58,214 nucleotides of DNA from JBCBRD01 sp039819785 (lineage in GTDB: Bacteria; Pseudomonadota; Alphaproteobacteria; Rhizobiales; Hyphomicrobiaceae). The stretch covers positions 1 to 58,214 of the forward strand of contig JBCBRH010000027.1 of NCBI GenBank assembly GCA_039819785.1. Reading direction: 5' to 3'. Shown piece after piece: positions 33,001 through 41,360 of this stretch. A program made the position numbers and the translations under genes. Within the stretch, counting starts at the first letter, position 1, and every line of letters begins with the position of its first letter. The notes below the pieces were generated by a model. The model worked only from the letters and a program-made list of their open reading frames with translations. It had not been told where the DNA came from and searched no databases.

Positions 33001-33504
33001 ATGGCGAACAGCTTCCGAAACGATCAGCAAGGCACGCCCCTGGGTCAAACCAGCGTCGGCGGCGTTGACAATTACTCGGGCGGCCACGCTCTGGTTCCAA
33101 TCCTGATCGGGTTGTCTGTCCCAGCCTTGGCGTTGATCTATTTCGCTCCGGAATTGCTGGGCGGGGCGCAATCCGTCCTCAGCGTCTACCTTTTTGTACT
33201 GATGGCCTTTTCACTCGGTGTCTTCCTCGTCAGCGTTTTCAACCCAGGTCCGGTGGTCGCCATCACATTCGATGGACGCTCGGGATATGCACGCATCACA
33301 CGGGCTGGTCCCCTGGCACACACCATTGTCGACGTCCCCCTGCACAAGATCGAACAGGCGCGCTTCGAGCACTGTTACGATGATGACGGCTACAGCTGGC
33401 ATGAGCCCCAATTGGTGATGTCTTCAGGCAATGTCATGGTACTGCCCGAAGATACAACACGCGCCGACATCGAAAACATAAACACAACGCTCCGCACAGC
33501 GTAA
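33001..33504 (+). CDS. Hypothetical protein with two membrane spans
   Basis: 167 residues. A polar N-terminus (1-28, Gly/Gln/Ser-rich) is followed by two membrane helices (about 31-50 and 58-80) and a cytoplasmic beta-rich domain (FDGRSGYARITRAGPLAHTIVDVPL in parts, then SWHEPQLVMSSGNVMVLP). The architecture resembles bacterial PH-like membrane proteins, but no signature confirms this. It stands alone between two terminator-separated units. Confidence 0.65.
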   Translation: MANSFRNDQQGTPLGQTSVGGVDNYSGGHALVPILIGLSVPALALIYFAPELLGGAQSVLSVYLFVLMAFSLGVFLVSVFNPGPVVAITFDGRSGYARITRAGPLAHTIVDVPLHKIEQARFEHCYDDDGYSWHEPQLVMSSGNVMVLPEDTTRADIENINTTLRTA

Positions 33505-33852
33505 GGCCGACACCGCGCCAATAGCCGCGCTCGTCCACCTAAACGTCCGCCAGCCCACATCACGGTTGGGGACGAACCCGCGCGTGCTTTTGACAGTCAC
33601 ACCAGACACTGCGCCTACTCACCCATCGGGCAACATCTGATTCGCGCTTGTTGAGTCATGAGGTTCGGGCCAGCCGCGGGCCTCGCACACCGCAAGAAAG
33701 CCGGTTCGCATCCAGCTTCGGGGCAACTGGGTGGCAACACATCGGGCACAATTCGCGCTAAGTGGTCATACGGGCTCATGCTTAGCAAAAATCTCGCCTG
33801 TGAGTGCGCCCAGACTGGTACCAACACAAGACCACGTTCCAATGCAAAATCT
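33505..33852. other. Intergenic region before the helicase gene
   Basis: About 350 bases with no supported gene. A minus-strand open frame (33615-33842) has no ribosome-binding site and no conserved sequence. The palindrome at 33853-33894 borders it. Confidence 0.35.
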
Positions 33853-33894
33853 CAGAGCGCGTCTTTGATGCTATCACAAATGATCGCGCTCTAG
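33853..33894. repeat. Short palindrome with the same ends as the 105-bp element
   Basis: AGAGCGCG (33854-33861) pairs with CGCGCTCT (33885-33892). An inner TTTGAT...ATCACAAA extends it to a 39-base near-perfect hairpin. The right end continues as CTCTAG. The terminal AGAGC...GCTCT is shared with the 105-bp element, although the interior differs. It lies 22 bases before the helicase start codon, so it may also affect translation of that gene. Confidence 0.65.
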
Positions 33895-33916
33895 ACCTGG
33901 GGAGGCCAACACGCGC

Positions 33917-35296
33917 ATGAGCACGCCAAACCTTTCAACAGTGCCGAAAGCCACCCCGTCCGATGCCCAGTCCGTGACCGCGTGGCCCCCGGCGCGCGCC
34001 GCGTCAGTCTGGCCAGCCGGCATGACTCCCACGCCTGAATTTGAAGCCGCAGTCGACTTCATCAACACCTGCGATGGTCATCTGTTCATCACCGGACGCG
34101 CGGGCACGGGCAAATCCACTTTGCTACGCGCCCTGAGGGACCAATCGGGCGATGACACCGTCATCGTCGCCCCGACGGGTCTGGCCGCAGTGAATGTCGG
34201 TGGCCAAACGATCCACTCGTTTTTCGGGCTTCCCCCCCGCCTGATCAGACCCGACGACATTCGGCGCAGCCGCAACGGCCGCGTGATGCGCGGCATGAAA
34301 TTCCTGTTTATCGACGAAGTCTCCATGGTCCGTTCTGATCTGATGGCGGCGATCGACCAGTCGCTTCGCATCAATCGCGGGCGGCCTCGTGAACCCTTTG
34401 GTGGCGTCCGGCTCGTCATGTTTGGCGACTTACATCAGCTCCCGCCCGTCGTCCAGGAAGCCGAGGTCGCCGAACACCTCGAAAGCCAATACGGCGGCCC
34501 GTTTTTCTTCACTGTATCTGCCCTTCAGGAAGGCGCAGGCACCAGCCTCATAGAACTCAGCCAGGTCTTCCGACAGTCGGACGAAGAGCTGATCGACGTG
34601 TTGAACCGCATCCGTGACGGCGACGTCACAGAAGATGACCTCGTCGGATTGAACGAACGCGTCAGTCCAATCCGCACGCTGGGCGAAGGCGACCCTTACG
34701 TCATCCTGACGCCAACCAATGCGGCAGCCCAACGGATCAACGCAGCCTTCTTAGATGCGCTGCCCTCACGCCCATTCGTATTTGAAGCAGGCGTAACCGG
34801 GGAATTTTCCCAAGGTGCACATCCCACGGACACACGCCTTGTTCTCAAGGTCGGTGCCAAGGTTATTCTCCTCCGCAATGATGCTGAACGCCGTTGGGTG
34901 AATGGCACCGTCGCCCGTATCGCCCGACTGACTGAAGACCAGGTTTTCATCGATGTGGGCGGCAAAGAATATGAACTCGATCAGGTTGCATGGGAAAACC
35001 GCCGATACGCGTTCGACCAGTCTCAGGAAAAAATCGTCGAGACCATCGCTGGGACATTTAAGCAATTCCCGCTGCGTCTGGCCTGGGCCCTCACCATCCA
35101 CAAGTCCCAAGGCCTCACCCTCGACCGGGTTTACATTGATCTGGGGCGGGGAACCTTCGCTCACGGCCAAGCTTACGTGGCTCTGTCACGTTGCCGGACC
35201 ATGGAGGGCCTGACGTTCGCCCGCCCACTGCAACCGCGCGATATCATGTTTGACCCAAGCGCCTTGGGGTACCGGGACGTCTTTGAGCGGATATAG
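33917..35296 (+). CDS. Pif1/RecD-like superfamily 1B DNA helicase
   Basis: 459 residues. Walker A is TGRAGTGKSTLLRAL, motif Ia follows in VIVAPTGLAAVNVGGQTIHSFF, Walker B is FLFIDEVSMVRSD, motif III is VMFGDLHQLPPV, and the C-terminal UvrD-like motif is LTIHKSQGLTLDRVYIDLG with YVALSRCRTMEGL. This is the arrangement of Pif1/Dda-type helicases that remodel DNA with 5'-3' polarity. No nuclease or accessory domain is fused. The substrate is unknown. Ribosome-binding site GGGGAGG about 13 bases upstream. Confidence 0.93.
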   Translation: MSTPNLSTVPKATPSDAQSVTAWPPARAASVWPAGMTPTPEFEAAVDFINTCDGHLFITGRAGTGKSTLLRALRDQSGDDTVIVAPTGLAAVNVGGQTIHSFFGLPPRLIRPDDIRRSRNGRVMRGMKFLFIDEVSMVRSDLMAAIDQSLRINRGRPREPFGGVRLVMFGDLHQLPPVVQEAEVAEHLESQYGGPFFFTVSALQEGAGTSLIELSQVFRQSDEELIDVLNRIRDGDVTEDDLVGLNERVSPIRTLGEGDPYVILTPTNAAAQRINAAFLDALPSRPFVFEAGVTGEFSQGAHPTDTRLVLKVGAKVILLRNDAERRWVNGTVARIARLTEDQVFIDVGGKEYELDQVAWENRRYAFDQSQEKIVETIAGTFKQFPLRLAWALTIHKSQGLTLDRVYIDLGRGTFAHGQAYVALSRCRTMEGLTFARPLQPRDIMFDPSALGYRDVFERI

Positions 35297-35371
35297 CGCC
35301 AGCGACCATTCAGTTGTTGAGGCAATGAGAGGGCATCTTGCAGCGATGCCGAATCTACCGGATATTGTTTG

Positions 35372-35474
35372 TGCGGTGCACCAAGTCAGGATATTTCTAG
35401 AGTTGACGGGCCCTGAAGAGGCCACATGCGGCGGAAAGTAGCAAGCAGACAACCATAGTTTATGTTGCGCCGCA
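35372..35474 (+). promoter_or_regulatory. TGC-N3-GCA motifs upstream of the phasin gene, putative PhaR operators
   Basis: TGCGGTGCA (35372-35380) and TGCGCCGCA (35466-35474) lie about 230 and 130 bases before the phasin start. They match the core of the PhaR operator CTGC-N3/4-GCAG reported in related bacteria. The second is identical to the two motifs before the gene at 23734. The rest of this 300-base gap shows nothing else. Confidence 0.55.
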
Positions 35475-35603
35475 CAAGAACGCGAATTATATTACTAGCA
35501 AGCCGATAGAGGAGTTCGCACGACAGCGGTCTTCGGACTACTCGGCCGCGAAGTAGACCCATTGCAAAATCCTCTTAGAACGCGAGGCACAGGAGAAATG
35601 GCC

Positions 35604-36056
35604 ATGAACGAGCAATTCACACGTCAAGCCCAGGACATGTTCAACGCTGCGAAAGACGCGAAGATCCCTGAAAACTTCCAGTCAATGGCCGACGAAACCG
35701 TCTCCAAAGCCCGTGAAGCTTTCCAACAGTTCAACGCTTCCAGCCAGGAAAACGTGAAAGCTGTCGAAGACGTCATGCTCGCAGCTCAGGCTGGTGCAAA
35801 GGCAATCGGCGAGAAAATCGTCCACAACACAGCGATCAACACCGAAGCTGCGTTCGACGCGGCCCAGGCCATCGCCCGCGCAGATACGGTTCCAGAAGCT
35901 GCCCGCCTGCAAGCCAACTTCATGCAGCAGCAGATGCAGGTTGCCGGCGCGCAGACGAAAGAACTCTTCGAACTGTCGACGAAGATCGCTCAGCAGACAT
36001 TTGAAACAATGAACTCTGTCACAGGTAAAAGCTTCGAACAGTTCAAAAACAAGTAA
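35604..36056 (+). CDS. Phasin family protein
   Basis: 150 residues, all amphipathic helix, rich in Ala, Gln, Glu and Phe, with no signal peptide. Hallmarks are FQSMADETVSKAREAFQQF near the N-terminus and ARLQANFMQQQMQVAGAQTKELFELSTKIAQQTFE toward the end (in parts), the pattern of phasin_2 proteins that coat polyhydroxyalkanoate granules. The ATG at 35604 has AGGAG at a spacing of 8; an ATG two codons earlier is too close to it. A strong terminator follows. PhaR-like motifs upstream fit expression tied to polymer accumulation. Confidence 0.93.
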   Translation: MNEQFTRQAQDMFNAAKDAKIPENFQSMADETVSKAREAFQQFNASSQENVKAVEDVMLAAQAGAKAIGEKIVHNTAINTEAAFDAAQAIARADTVPEAARLQANFMQQQMQVAGAQTKELFELSTKIAQQTFETMNSVTGKSFEQFKNK

Positions 36057-36130
36057 GGCCGGTTTCCATCTTCAGACCAACCCAGGCGCCGGTCTGGGTT
36101 AGCAAACAAGATGGGCCACCGAGCACGACA

Positions 36131-36172
36131 GGCGCATCAATCCTTCGGGTTGGTGCGCCGTTTGCTTTTTTT
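36131..36172 (+). terminator. Rho-independent terminator after the phasin gene
   Basis: GGCGCATCAA (36131-36140) pairs with TTGGTGCGCC (36150-36159) with one wobble pair around a TCCTTCGGG loop, followed by GTTTGCTTTTTTT. Strong, single-gene transcript end. Confidence 0.87.
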
Positions 36173-36273
36173 GGCCCCCGAAGTAACAGCATCCGGTTCT
36201 GGCCTTAACTGAACTCTGCATCCTCGCAAATTGGGTCATACCCAAGCCGTTATTCCTGCGCTAGTCTGCTAAG

Positions 36274-36798
36274 ATGTTGGGATCAACGCGTACCATTGAT
36301 TTTCGCACCGCCGAACTCACCGATGCCCCAAGGCTCGCTGGGATCTTCAAATCATCTTGGTCGGTCGCCTATCGCGAAATCATTCCCGCACATGAATTAT
36401 CCCGCACGATCTCCAACCACGACACCGCGTGGTGGCGCCGAGCCCTGGATGGACGCAATCCGACAATGGTTTTTGAGGTCGGCGGTCAAATCGGCGGCTA
36501 TGCCACGTATGGTCCCAGCCGTCAGACAACCACAAAGCTTGGCGAAATCTACGAATTGTATCTGGCTCCGGAATACCAAGGTCTCGGCCATGGAACGGAT
36601 TTGTTTGAGGCCTGCCGGGCCCGCCTTGACCTGCAATGGTCCAACGGTCTGATCATCTGGGTCCTCAGCAAGAACACCCGTGCCATTGCATTTTACAAAA
36701 CACTTGGCGGCGAGCCGATCGCAACACGCAAATTCCGCTTCGCTGGCGTCCCGCTGCAAAAAACGTTGATGGCCTGGGACCTCTCGATTTCGGTCTAG
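36274..36798 (+). CDS. GNAT family N-acetyltransferase
   Basis: 174 residues. The acetyl-CoA site is in ELYLAPEYQGLGHGTDLFEACRARL (Q-x-x-G-x-G), after FEVGGQIGGYATYGPSR and before IIWVLSKNTRAIAFYKTLGG, all typical of GNAT motifs. The substrate is not known. No operon partner is close. The N-terminal TIDFRTAELTDAPRLAGIF is the usual first strand and helix of the fold. Confidence 0.92.
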   Translation: MLGSTRTIDFRTAELTDAPRLAGIFKSSWSVAYREIIPAHELSRTISNHDTAWWRRALDGRNPTMVFEVGGQIGGYATYGPSRQTTTKLGEIYELYLAPEYQGLGHGTDLFEACRARLDLQWSNGLIIWVLSKNTRAIAFYKTLGGEPIATRKFRFAGVPLQKTLMAWDLSISV

Positions 36799-37150
36799 CC
36801 TCGAAATCCGGCATCACGTTCTTGAAGACTGGCGATGCCTGCCCACATAAAACCCATAGTTTTCAACGGCCTGCGGGACAAAGGTTCGATGGACCATGCC
36901 CGTGGCAGGACCGCTGAGACCGCATGACCTCATCGCATACCAACCCCCATCGTGAGCCAAACGACGGCTCGGACTGGAGCTGTTTCGTAGGCCCGCAAGG
37001 CCGCGGCGATAAACCAATGGGGCATTGTTTAAAGGCCAAGCTGCGTGCAGCAGTTACACTCCACCCGTATTTGCGCCGCGCGCCACATCCCAAAATCAAA
37101 AATCGCGCGTCACACAACAATCGATCAAGAACACGCTCCAGGAGATACCC
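36799..37150. other. Intergenic region before ppa
   Basis: About 350 bases without a supported gene. The ppa frame is open upstream to 37025, but that part lacks the family sequence. The promoter of ppa is probably here; no motif stands out except AGGAG directly before the ATG at 37151. Confidence 0.35.
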
Positions 37151-37690
37151 ATGCGCATCGACGCAATCGACATTGGCAAAAACCCACCCGAAGACATCAA
37201 TGTCATCATAGAGGTTTCAGTCGGCGGCGAGCCCATCAAATACGAGATGGACAAAGACGCCGGCACTTTGTTTGTCGATCGCTTCCTCTACACGCCCATG
37301 CGGTATCCCGGAAACTACGGTTTTGTTCCCCACACGCTGTCCGCCGACGGCGACCCAATTGACGTCATCGTTTGCAACACCCGTCCCCTGTTCCCAGGTT
37401 CGGTTATCAACTGTCGGCCTGTCGGCGTTCTGATCATGGAGGACGACGGCGGCGGCGATGAAAAAGTCCTGGCCGTTCCTGCGCCAAAACTAACCCAGCG
37501 CTATGACAAGATCGCCAACTACTCAGATCTGCCGGACATCACTCTTCAGCAGATTGAGCACTTCTTCAATCACTACAAAGACCTCGAACCCAACAAATGG
37601 GTAAAGATTGGTCGTTGGGGTGATGTCGATGAAGCCAAGGAACAGATCAAACTCTCGATTGAGCGCGCTAAGGCAGAAAAAGCCGCTTAG
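37151..37690 (+). CDS. ppa: Inorganic pyrophosphatase
   Basis: 179 residues, family I. It hydrolyses pyrophosphate and so drives biosynthetic reactions. The substrate and metal motifs are KYEMDKDAGTLFVDR, YPGNYGFVPHT and DGDPIDVIVCNTRPLFPG (D-x-D-P-x-D). ATG with AGGAG at a spacing of 7. The last 15 residues form a charged helix. Confidence 0.96.
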   Translation: MRIDAIDIGKNPPEDINVIIEVSVGGEPIKYEMDKDAGTLFVDRFLYTPMRYPGNYGFVPHTLSADGDPIDVIVCNTRPLFPGSVINCRPVGVLIMEDDGGGDEKVLAVPAPKLTQRYDKIANYSDLPDITLQQIEHFFNHYKDLEPNKWVKIGRWGDVDEAKEQIKLSIERAKAEKAA

Positions 37691-37775
37691 TTGAAAGGGG
37701 CCGCATGCACCGATCAAGATCAATACGGACGCAGCAAAACCAAGAAGTCGAAAACCGGCCGATCTGGAGCACCCT

Positions 37776-38585
37776 TTGAACGAAATGAAGATTGCCGTCA
37801 TGGGCGCGGCCGGCCGGATGGGGCGTGAACTTCTAACAGCCGTCCACGCGACAGACGGCGCCACAATCGCAGGCGCCGTCGAACGGCCAGGCTCCGCTGA
37901 TTTAGGCACCGATGCCGGAACACTCATCGGTGCCGGTGAGCTGGGCGTCCCGGTGACAGAAGACGCCCTCGAACTGTTCACCCACATTGATGCAGTCCTG
38001 GACTTCACCTCACCCGCGGCCACGGTTGAATTCGCGGGGCTGGCGGCAAATGCACGGATCATCCATGTCATCGGGACCACGGGCTTCACCGATGACCAGG
38101 AAGCCGCAATTGCCGCTGCCGCACGTCACGCCACCATCATCAAAGCCGGGAACATGAGCCTGGGTGTCAATCTACTGACCGCCCTGACCCGCAAGGTCGC
38201 CCAGGCCCTTGATGCCGACTTCGACATCGAAATTGTCGAAATGCACCACCGGCACAAGGTCGATGCACCGTCTGGAACCGCCTTGATGTTGGCAGATGCC
38301 GCAGCGAAGGGCAGAGGTGTGAACCTGAAGGACAAGTCCGTTCGCACCAGAGACGGTCACACCGGACCGCGCGTGCGGGAAACCATCGGTATGCAGACGC
38401 TGCGCGGCGGATCTGTGGTCGGCGATCATACGGTCATATTTGCAGGCGACGGTGAACGCATCGAGCTGACCCATAAAGCACAAGACCGATCAATCTTTGC
38501 CAAAGGTGCCGTCAAAGCCGCACTATGGGGACGCGAAAAAGGGCCGGGAATCTTCTCCATGTTGGATGTACTTGGCCTTGACTGA
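37776..38585 (+). CDS. dapB: 4-hydroxy-tetrahydrodipicolinate reductase
   Basis: 269 residues. Reduces 4-hydroxy-tetrahydrodipicolinate in the lysine/diaminopimelate pathway. The nucleotide-binding GAAGRMGREL is near the N-terminus, GTTGF follows, and the catalytic block is EMHHRHKVDAPSGTA. The conserved GxRxxGMQTLRGGSVVGDHTV region follows. It lies 95 bases before gpmA on the same strand, a common pairing in alphaproteobacteria. Confidence 0.97.
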   Translation: MNEMKIAVMGAAGRMGRELLTAVHATDGATIAGAVERPGSADLGTDAGTLIGAGELGVPVTEDALELFTHIDAVLDFTSPAATVEFAGLAANARIIHVIGTTGFTDDQEAAIAAAARHATIIKAGNMSLGVNLLTALTRKVAQALDADFDIEIVEMHHRHKVDAPSGTALMLADAAAKGRGVNLKDKSVRTRDGHTGPRVRETIGMQTLRGGSVVGDHTVIFAGDGERIELTHKAQDRSIFAKGAVKAALWGREKGPGIFSMLDVLGLD

Positions 38586-38680
38586 CATAGTTGCGACGAA
38601 AGAAACCGGGCTGAACCCTTCCGCCCTTGCACAAAGCCGCTTTCCAAAACGCACACGAACAAAAGGATGACGAAGACGCC

Positions 38681-39346
38681 ATGCAAAACGCCCTTGTCCT
38701 GGTACGCCACGGCCAAAGCGAATGGAACAAGCGCAACTTGTTCACCGGCTGGCGTAACCCGGATCTGACCGAACAAGGCGTCCACGAAGCCCACCGCGCC
38801 GGTCAATTGCTCAAGCAAAACGGCTTCAAATTCGATGTCGCCTACACGAGCCTGCTCCTGCGTGCCAACCGGACCCTGGATCTGATGCTGGGTGAACTCG
38901 AACAAGCCGACTTGGCGACTCACAAAGATCAGGCGTTGAACGAGCGCGACTACGGTGACATCTCCGGTATGAATAAAGACGAGGCCCGGGATAAATGGGG
39001 CGCTGAGCAAATCCACATCTGGCGCCGCAGCTTCGACATTCCACCTCCCGGCGGCGAGAGCCTCAAAGACACCGCTGAACGTGTCATCCCCTATTACACA
39101 GCAAATATCTGGCCTGAGATCCAGGCTGGCAAATCGGTCATCGTCGCTGCTCACGGCAACTCGATCCGTGCCCTTATCATGCACCTCGAAAAACTCTCAC
39201 CCGAAGCGATCCTGAAACGCGAGGTCGCCACCGGCGCGCCGCTCATTTACAAGTTGAACGCTGATGGATCGGTTGAAACCTTCGTCGATCTGGTCACCGG
39301 CCCAGGCGGCGAGCGCGAAGGCCAACCGGTCGACACAACCTCTTGA
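38681..39346 (+). CDS. gpmA: 2,3-bisphosphoglycerate-dependent phosphoglycerate mutase
   Basis: 221 residues. Interconverts 3- and 2-phosphoglycerate in glycolysis. The phospho-acceptor His is in LVRHGQSEWN, the second His in AAHGNSIRALIMHLE. LNERDYGDISGMNKDEA and PPPGGESLKDTAERVIPYY are characteristic of the cofactor-dependent enzyme. The ATG at 38681 follows the frame's extra upstream codons, which are not conserved. It is downstream of dapB. Confidence 0.96.
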   Translation: MQNALVLVRHGQSEWNKRNLFTGWRNPDLTEQGVHEAHRAGQLLKQNGFKFDVAYTSLLLRANRTLDLMLGELEQADLATHKDQALNERDYGDISGMNKDEARDKWGAEQIHIWRRSFDIPPPGGESLKDTAERVIPYYTANIWPEIQAGKSVIVAAHGNSIRALIMHLEKLSPEAILKREVATGAPLIYKLNADGSVETFVDLVTGPGGEREGQPVDTTS

Positions 39347-39420
39347 GGCATGGTGCGCTGCCCGACCGGCAAACCGCGCCGCGAGTCTTCGAAGCGCGCA
39401 GCAGCACCCGAATAAATCGC

Positions 39421-40485
39421 TCAGTTCAAATTGAGCGTCTGGGTACGGCTGCTGACGACGTCTCCGCCACGCATCACCTTTGCTTCACCGACATAGGCAC
39501 CTGAAGGCCACGAATCTGCGCGCAGCTTCTTGCCGGCAAACGACAGCCAGAGTGCACGATTCCTATCCATCGGGTCACCACGAGACACGACGGAAAAACC
39601 ATCCGGCCCTTCAAGCGTCAGGGTCAACCGGTCACCGGCCCGCATATTGATGGCGCGGGCAAAAAACACCAGGGCAGTTGATTGCTTGCCCGGCTTTGGG
39701 AATGACCGGAGATACTCCAGGTCCCGCTTGTTAAGCCCCCCACCGGCAAACCCGACGTCAATGACGGCACCGCTCGTGTAACCGAGCTTGTCTGCGAAAT
39801 CAGCCCGCCAAAGACCCCCGCGATTGGACTGTGCGGCTGGAACCAACGCTTGATCAGCCGGGCACGACACCGCCGTGGCAACCTGCTTGCCTGAAAACGG
39901 ATCAACCACCGCGCCCTTCGCGCGCACACTCAGATGCAGATGCGCAAACGACGCCGCACCCGAATAACCAACTTCTCCCAGAGCCGCGCCGCGTTCGACC
40001 CTGTCGCCTTTGGCAACGACCACCGACCCACGCTTGAGATGGCAATACTGCGTTTCCCATCCACCGCCATGATCGATGACAACGCCGTTCCCGCATTCCC
40101 GCCCGGCCACGAGGGATTTGTCGCGTCCATCCGGTGCGATCAACCGGTCGCGCATGCCATCACGCAATCCCTTGACCACGCCTGGCGCCGCCGCAAGCAC
40201 ACGCACACCCTCGGCGGCATCGGCTGCCGACCGGACACGAAAATCAACGCCTTTATGTCCATCGTACGTCGCTGACCCGCACCGGTGATCAACGGCTCCA
40301 GGCCCGGCTTGCAAATCGACATACGACTGAATGTGGCAGTTTTCACCGACAACGCAGTCAACAGGCGATGACAGTTCGATGCGCTCGGCACCATGGGCCG
40401 GAGACAGCTTGCCGGCACCAGAGCTGGCGACGAGACAAACGAAAACAGCGAGCATGTTCGACATGCCCGCCGTTGACAATCGCAT
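39421..40485 (-). CDS. M23 family peptidoglycan endopeptidase (LytM-like)
   Basis: About 354 residues with an N-terminal signal segment. The LytM zinc site is complete: the first His/Asp in YDGHKGVDFRV and the HxH in SFAHLHLSV, with NGVVIDHGGGWETQYCHLKRG between them. After the peptidase domain comes a C-terminal beta-rich domain (about 230-354, with FFARAINMRAGDRLTLTLEGP) that might bind cell wall. Two Cys pairs in the first half suggest disulfides. It begins 17 bases after the stop of the DsrE-like gene, so they are cotranscribed. The exact start among three close ATGs (40485, 40464, 40455) is uncertain. Confidence 0.87.
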   Translation of the reverse strand: MRLSTAGMSNMLAVFVCLVASSGAGKLSPAHGAERIELSSPVDCVVGENCHIQSYVDLQAGPGAVDHRCGSATYDGHKGVDFRVRSAADAAEGVRVLAAAPGVVKGLRDGMRDRLIAPDGRDKSLVAGRECGNGVVIDHGGGWETQYCHLKRGSVVVAKGDRVERGAALGEVGYSGAASFAHLHLSVRAKGAVVDPFSGKQVATAVSCPADQALVPAAQSNRGGLWRADFADKLGYTSGAVIDVGFAGGGLNKRDLEYLRSFPKPGKQSTALVFFARAINMRAGDRLTLTLEGPDGFSVVSRGDPMDRNRALWLSFAGKKLRADSWPSGAYVGEAKVMRGGDVVSSRTQTLNLN

Positions 40486-40501
40486 CTGCCGAGGGGTCGG
40501 G

Positions 40502-40972
40502 TTACGGCTTGATGTAGGTGTAACCTTTGGCCTGCAGGTATGCGAGTTCAGCAACGCCCGATGGGACGATGTCCTCTTCGTAGACTTCGAATAGATCTTT
40601 TTCATAGCTGATCTTCCGACCACGAAGTGTGTTGCTGCAAACAGCAAATCCGACATTTTGGTTTTTGAGGTTGGAGACATTGCCCTGAAGGGTGAGATCA
40701 TCCTTGGCGCTTTTCAAAAGATAAAGCCCATCTCCATGAAGCACCACCTTCACGTCCAGATTGTCCGCACCGACCGCATTGATATGGTTTTGAATGTTGC
40801 GCAGCGCGCGCTTGTAGGCTTTGCCGTCGCTGCCTTTGTCATAGTTGATATGGTAAACGACTTTTTGTTTTCCGTAGCGCTCGTCGTCAGCCGCAGCCGT
40901 GCCGACAACTGCGAACATCGCAGTGATGGCCGCAACAGCCGCAACCATCAGTCCGTTCAAATTTTGTTTCAT
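40502..40972 (-). CDS. Exported DsrE-like protein
   Basis: 156 residues. Signal peptide to about residue 27 (TAAAD). The mature part, KVVYHINYDKG...RALRNIQNHINAVGADNLDVKVVLHGDGLYLL, follows the DsrE/DsrF-like fold often found as a periplasmic COG1416 protein. A single Cys, in GFAVCSNTLRGR, corresponds to the position used by sulfur carriers in the family. ATG with a strong GGAGG ribosome-binding site. First gene of a two-gene unit with the M23 peptidase. Confidence 0.85.
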   Translation of the reverse strand: MKQNLNGLMVAAVAAITAMFAVVGTAAADDERYGKQKVVYHINYDKGSDGKAYKRALRNIQNHINAVGADNLDVKVVLHGDGLYLLKSAKDDLTLQGNVSNLKNQNVGFAVCSNTLRGRKISYEKDLFEVYEEDIVPSGVAELAYLQAKGYTYIKP

Positions 40973-41031
40973 GTTTTTTCCTCCCAACATGGGGTCAGCC
41001 GGACCTGTCCGGTGTGCGCATGTGCCCATAA

Positions 41032-41048
41032 TTGAAATGAAATTTCAA
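41032..41048 (-). promoter_or_regulatory. Inverted repeat upstream of the DsrE-like gene
   Basis: TTGAAAT-GAA-ATTTCAA, a perfect 7-bp inverted repeat with a 3-base spacer, lies 60 bases before the DsrE-like start codon. The size and place suit a repressor operator of the ArsR or MarR type. No regulator can be assigned. Confidence 0.4.
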
Positions 41049-41360
41049 ATCACAACGCTGTTGGCACTTAGATTAGCAAAACCGTTCCTCATCGAACCAT
41101 GAAAGCCGGCGACTGAACCATCACAGCGTCAAATCCTAATTCCAGGCAACCCAGCCGGCTTCTAAGCTTGCCGCGCGACGGCCATTTCGCTAGCAAAGGT
41201 CCCAGCGGGAGCAGCTTCAAGCCACACGACCCGTCCTTTCCAGCTTTAGTCTCCTCAGCCCCAGTTCTCATGCCGGGTTATCAGTCGATCCTCCGCAAGG
41301 TCACCCGCGCGTCAAACCGACATCCGGCCTCAAAGCAAAAACCAAAAAGACGGAGCCCAA
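41049..41360. other. Intergenic region between divergent DsrE-like and leuB genes
   Basis: No gene is supported. It holds the promoter of leuB; I could not find a convincing leader peptide with a run of Leu codons, so classical attenuation is not indicated. Confidence 0.4.

Noticed and set aside
33695..33715. tRNA-like T-arm GGTTCGCATCC
   Set aside because: No matching acceptor, D or anticodon arms could be folded around it.
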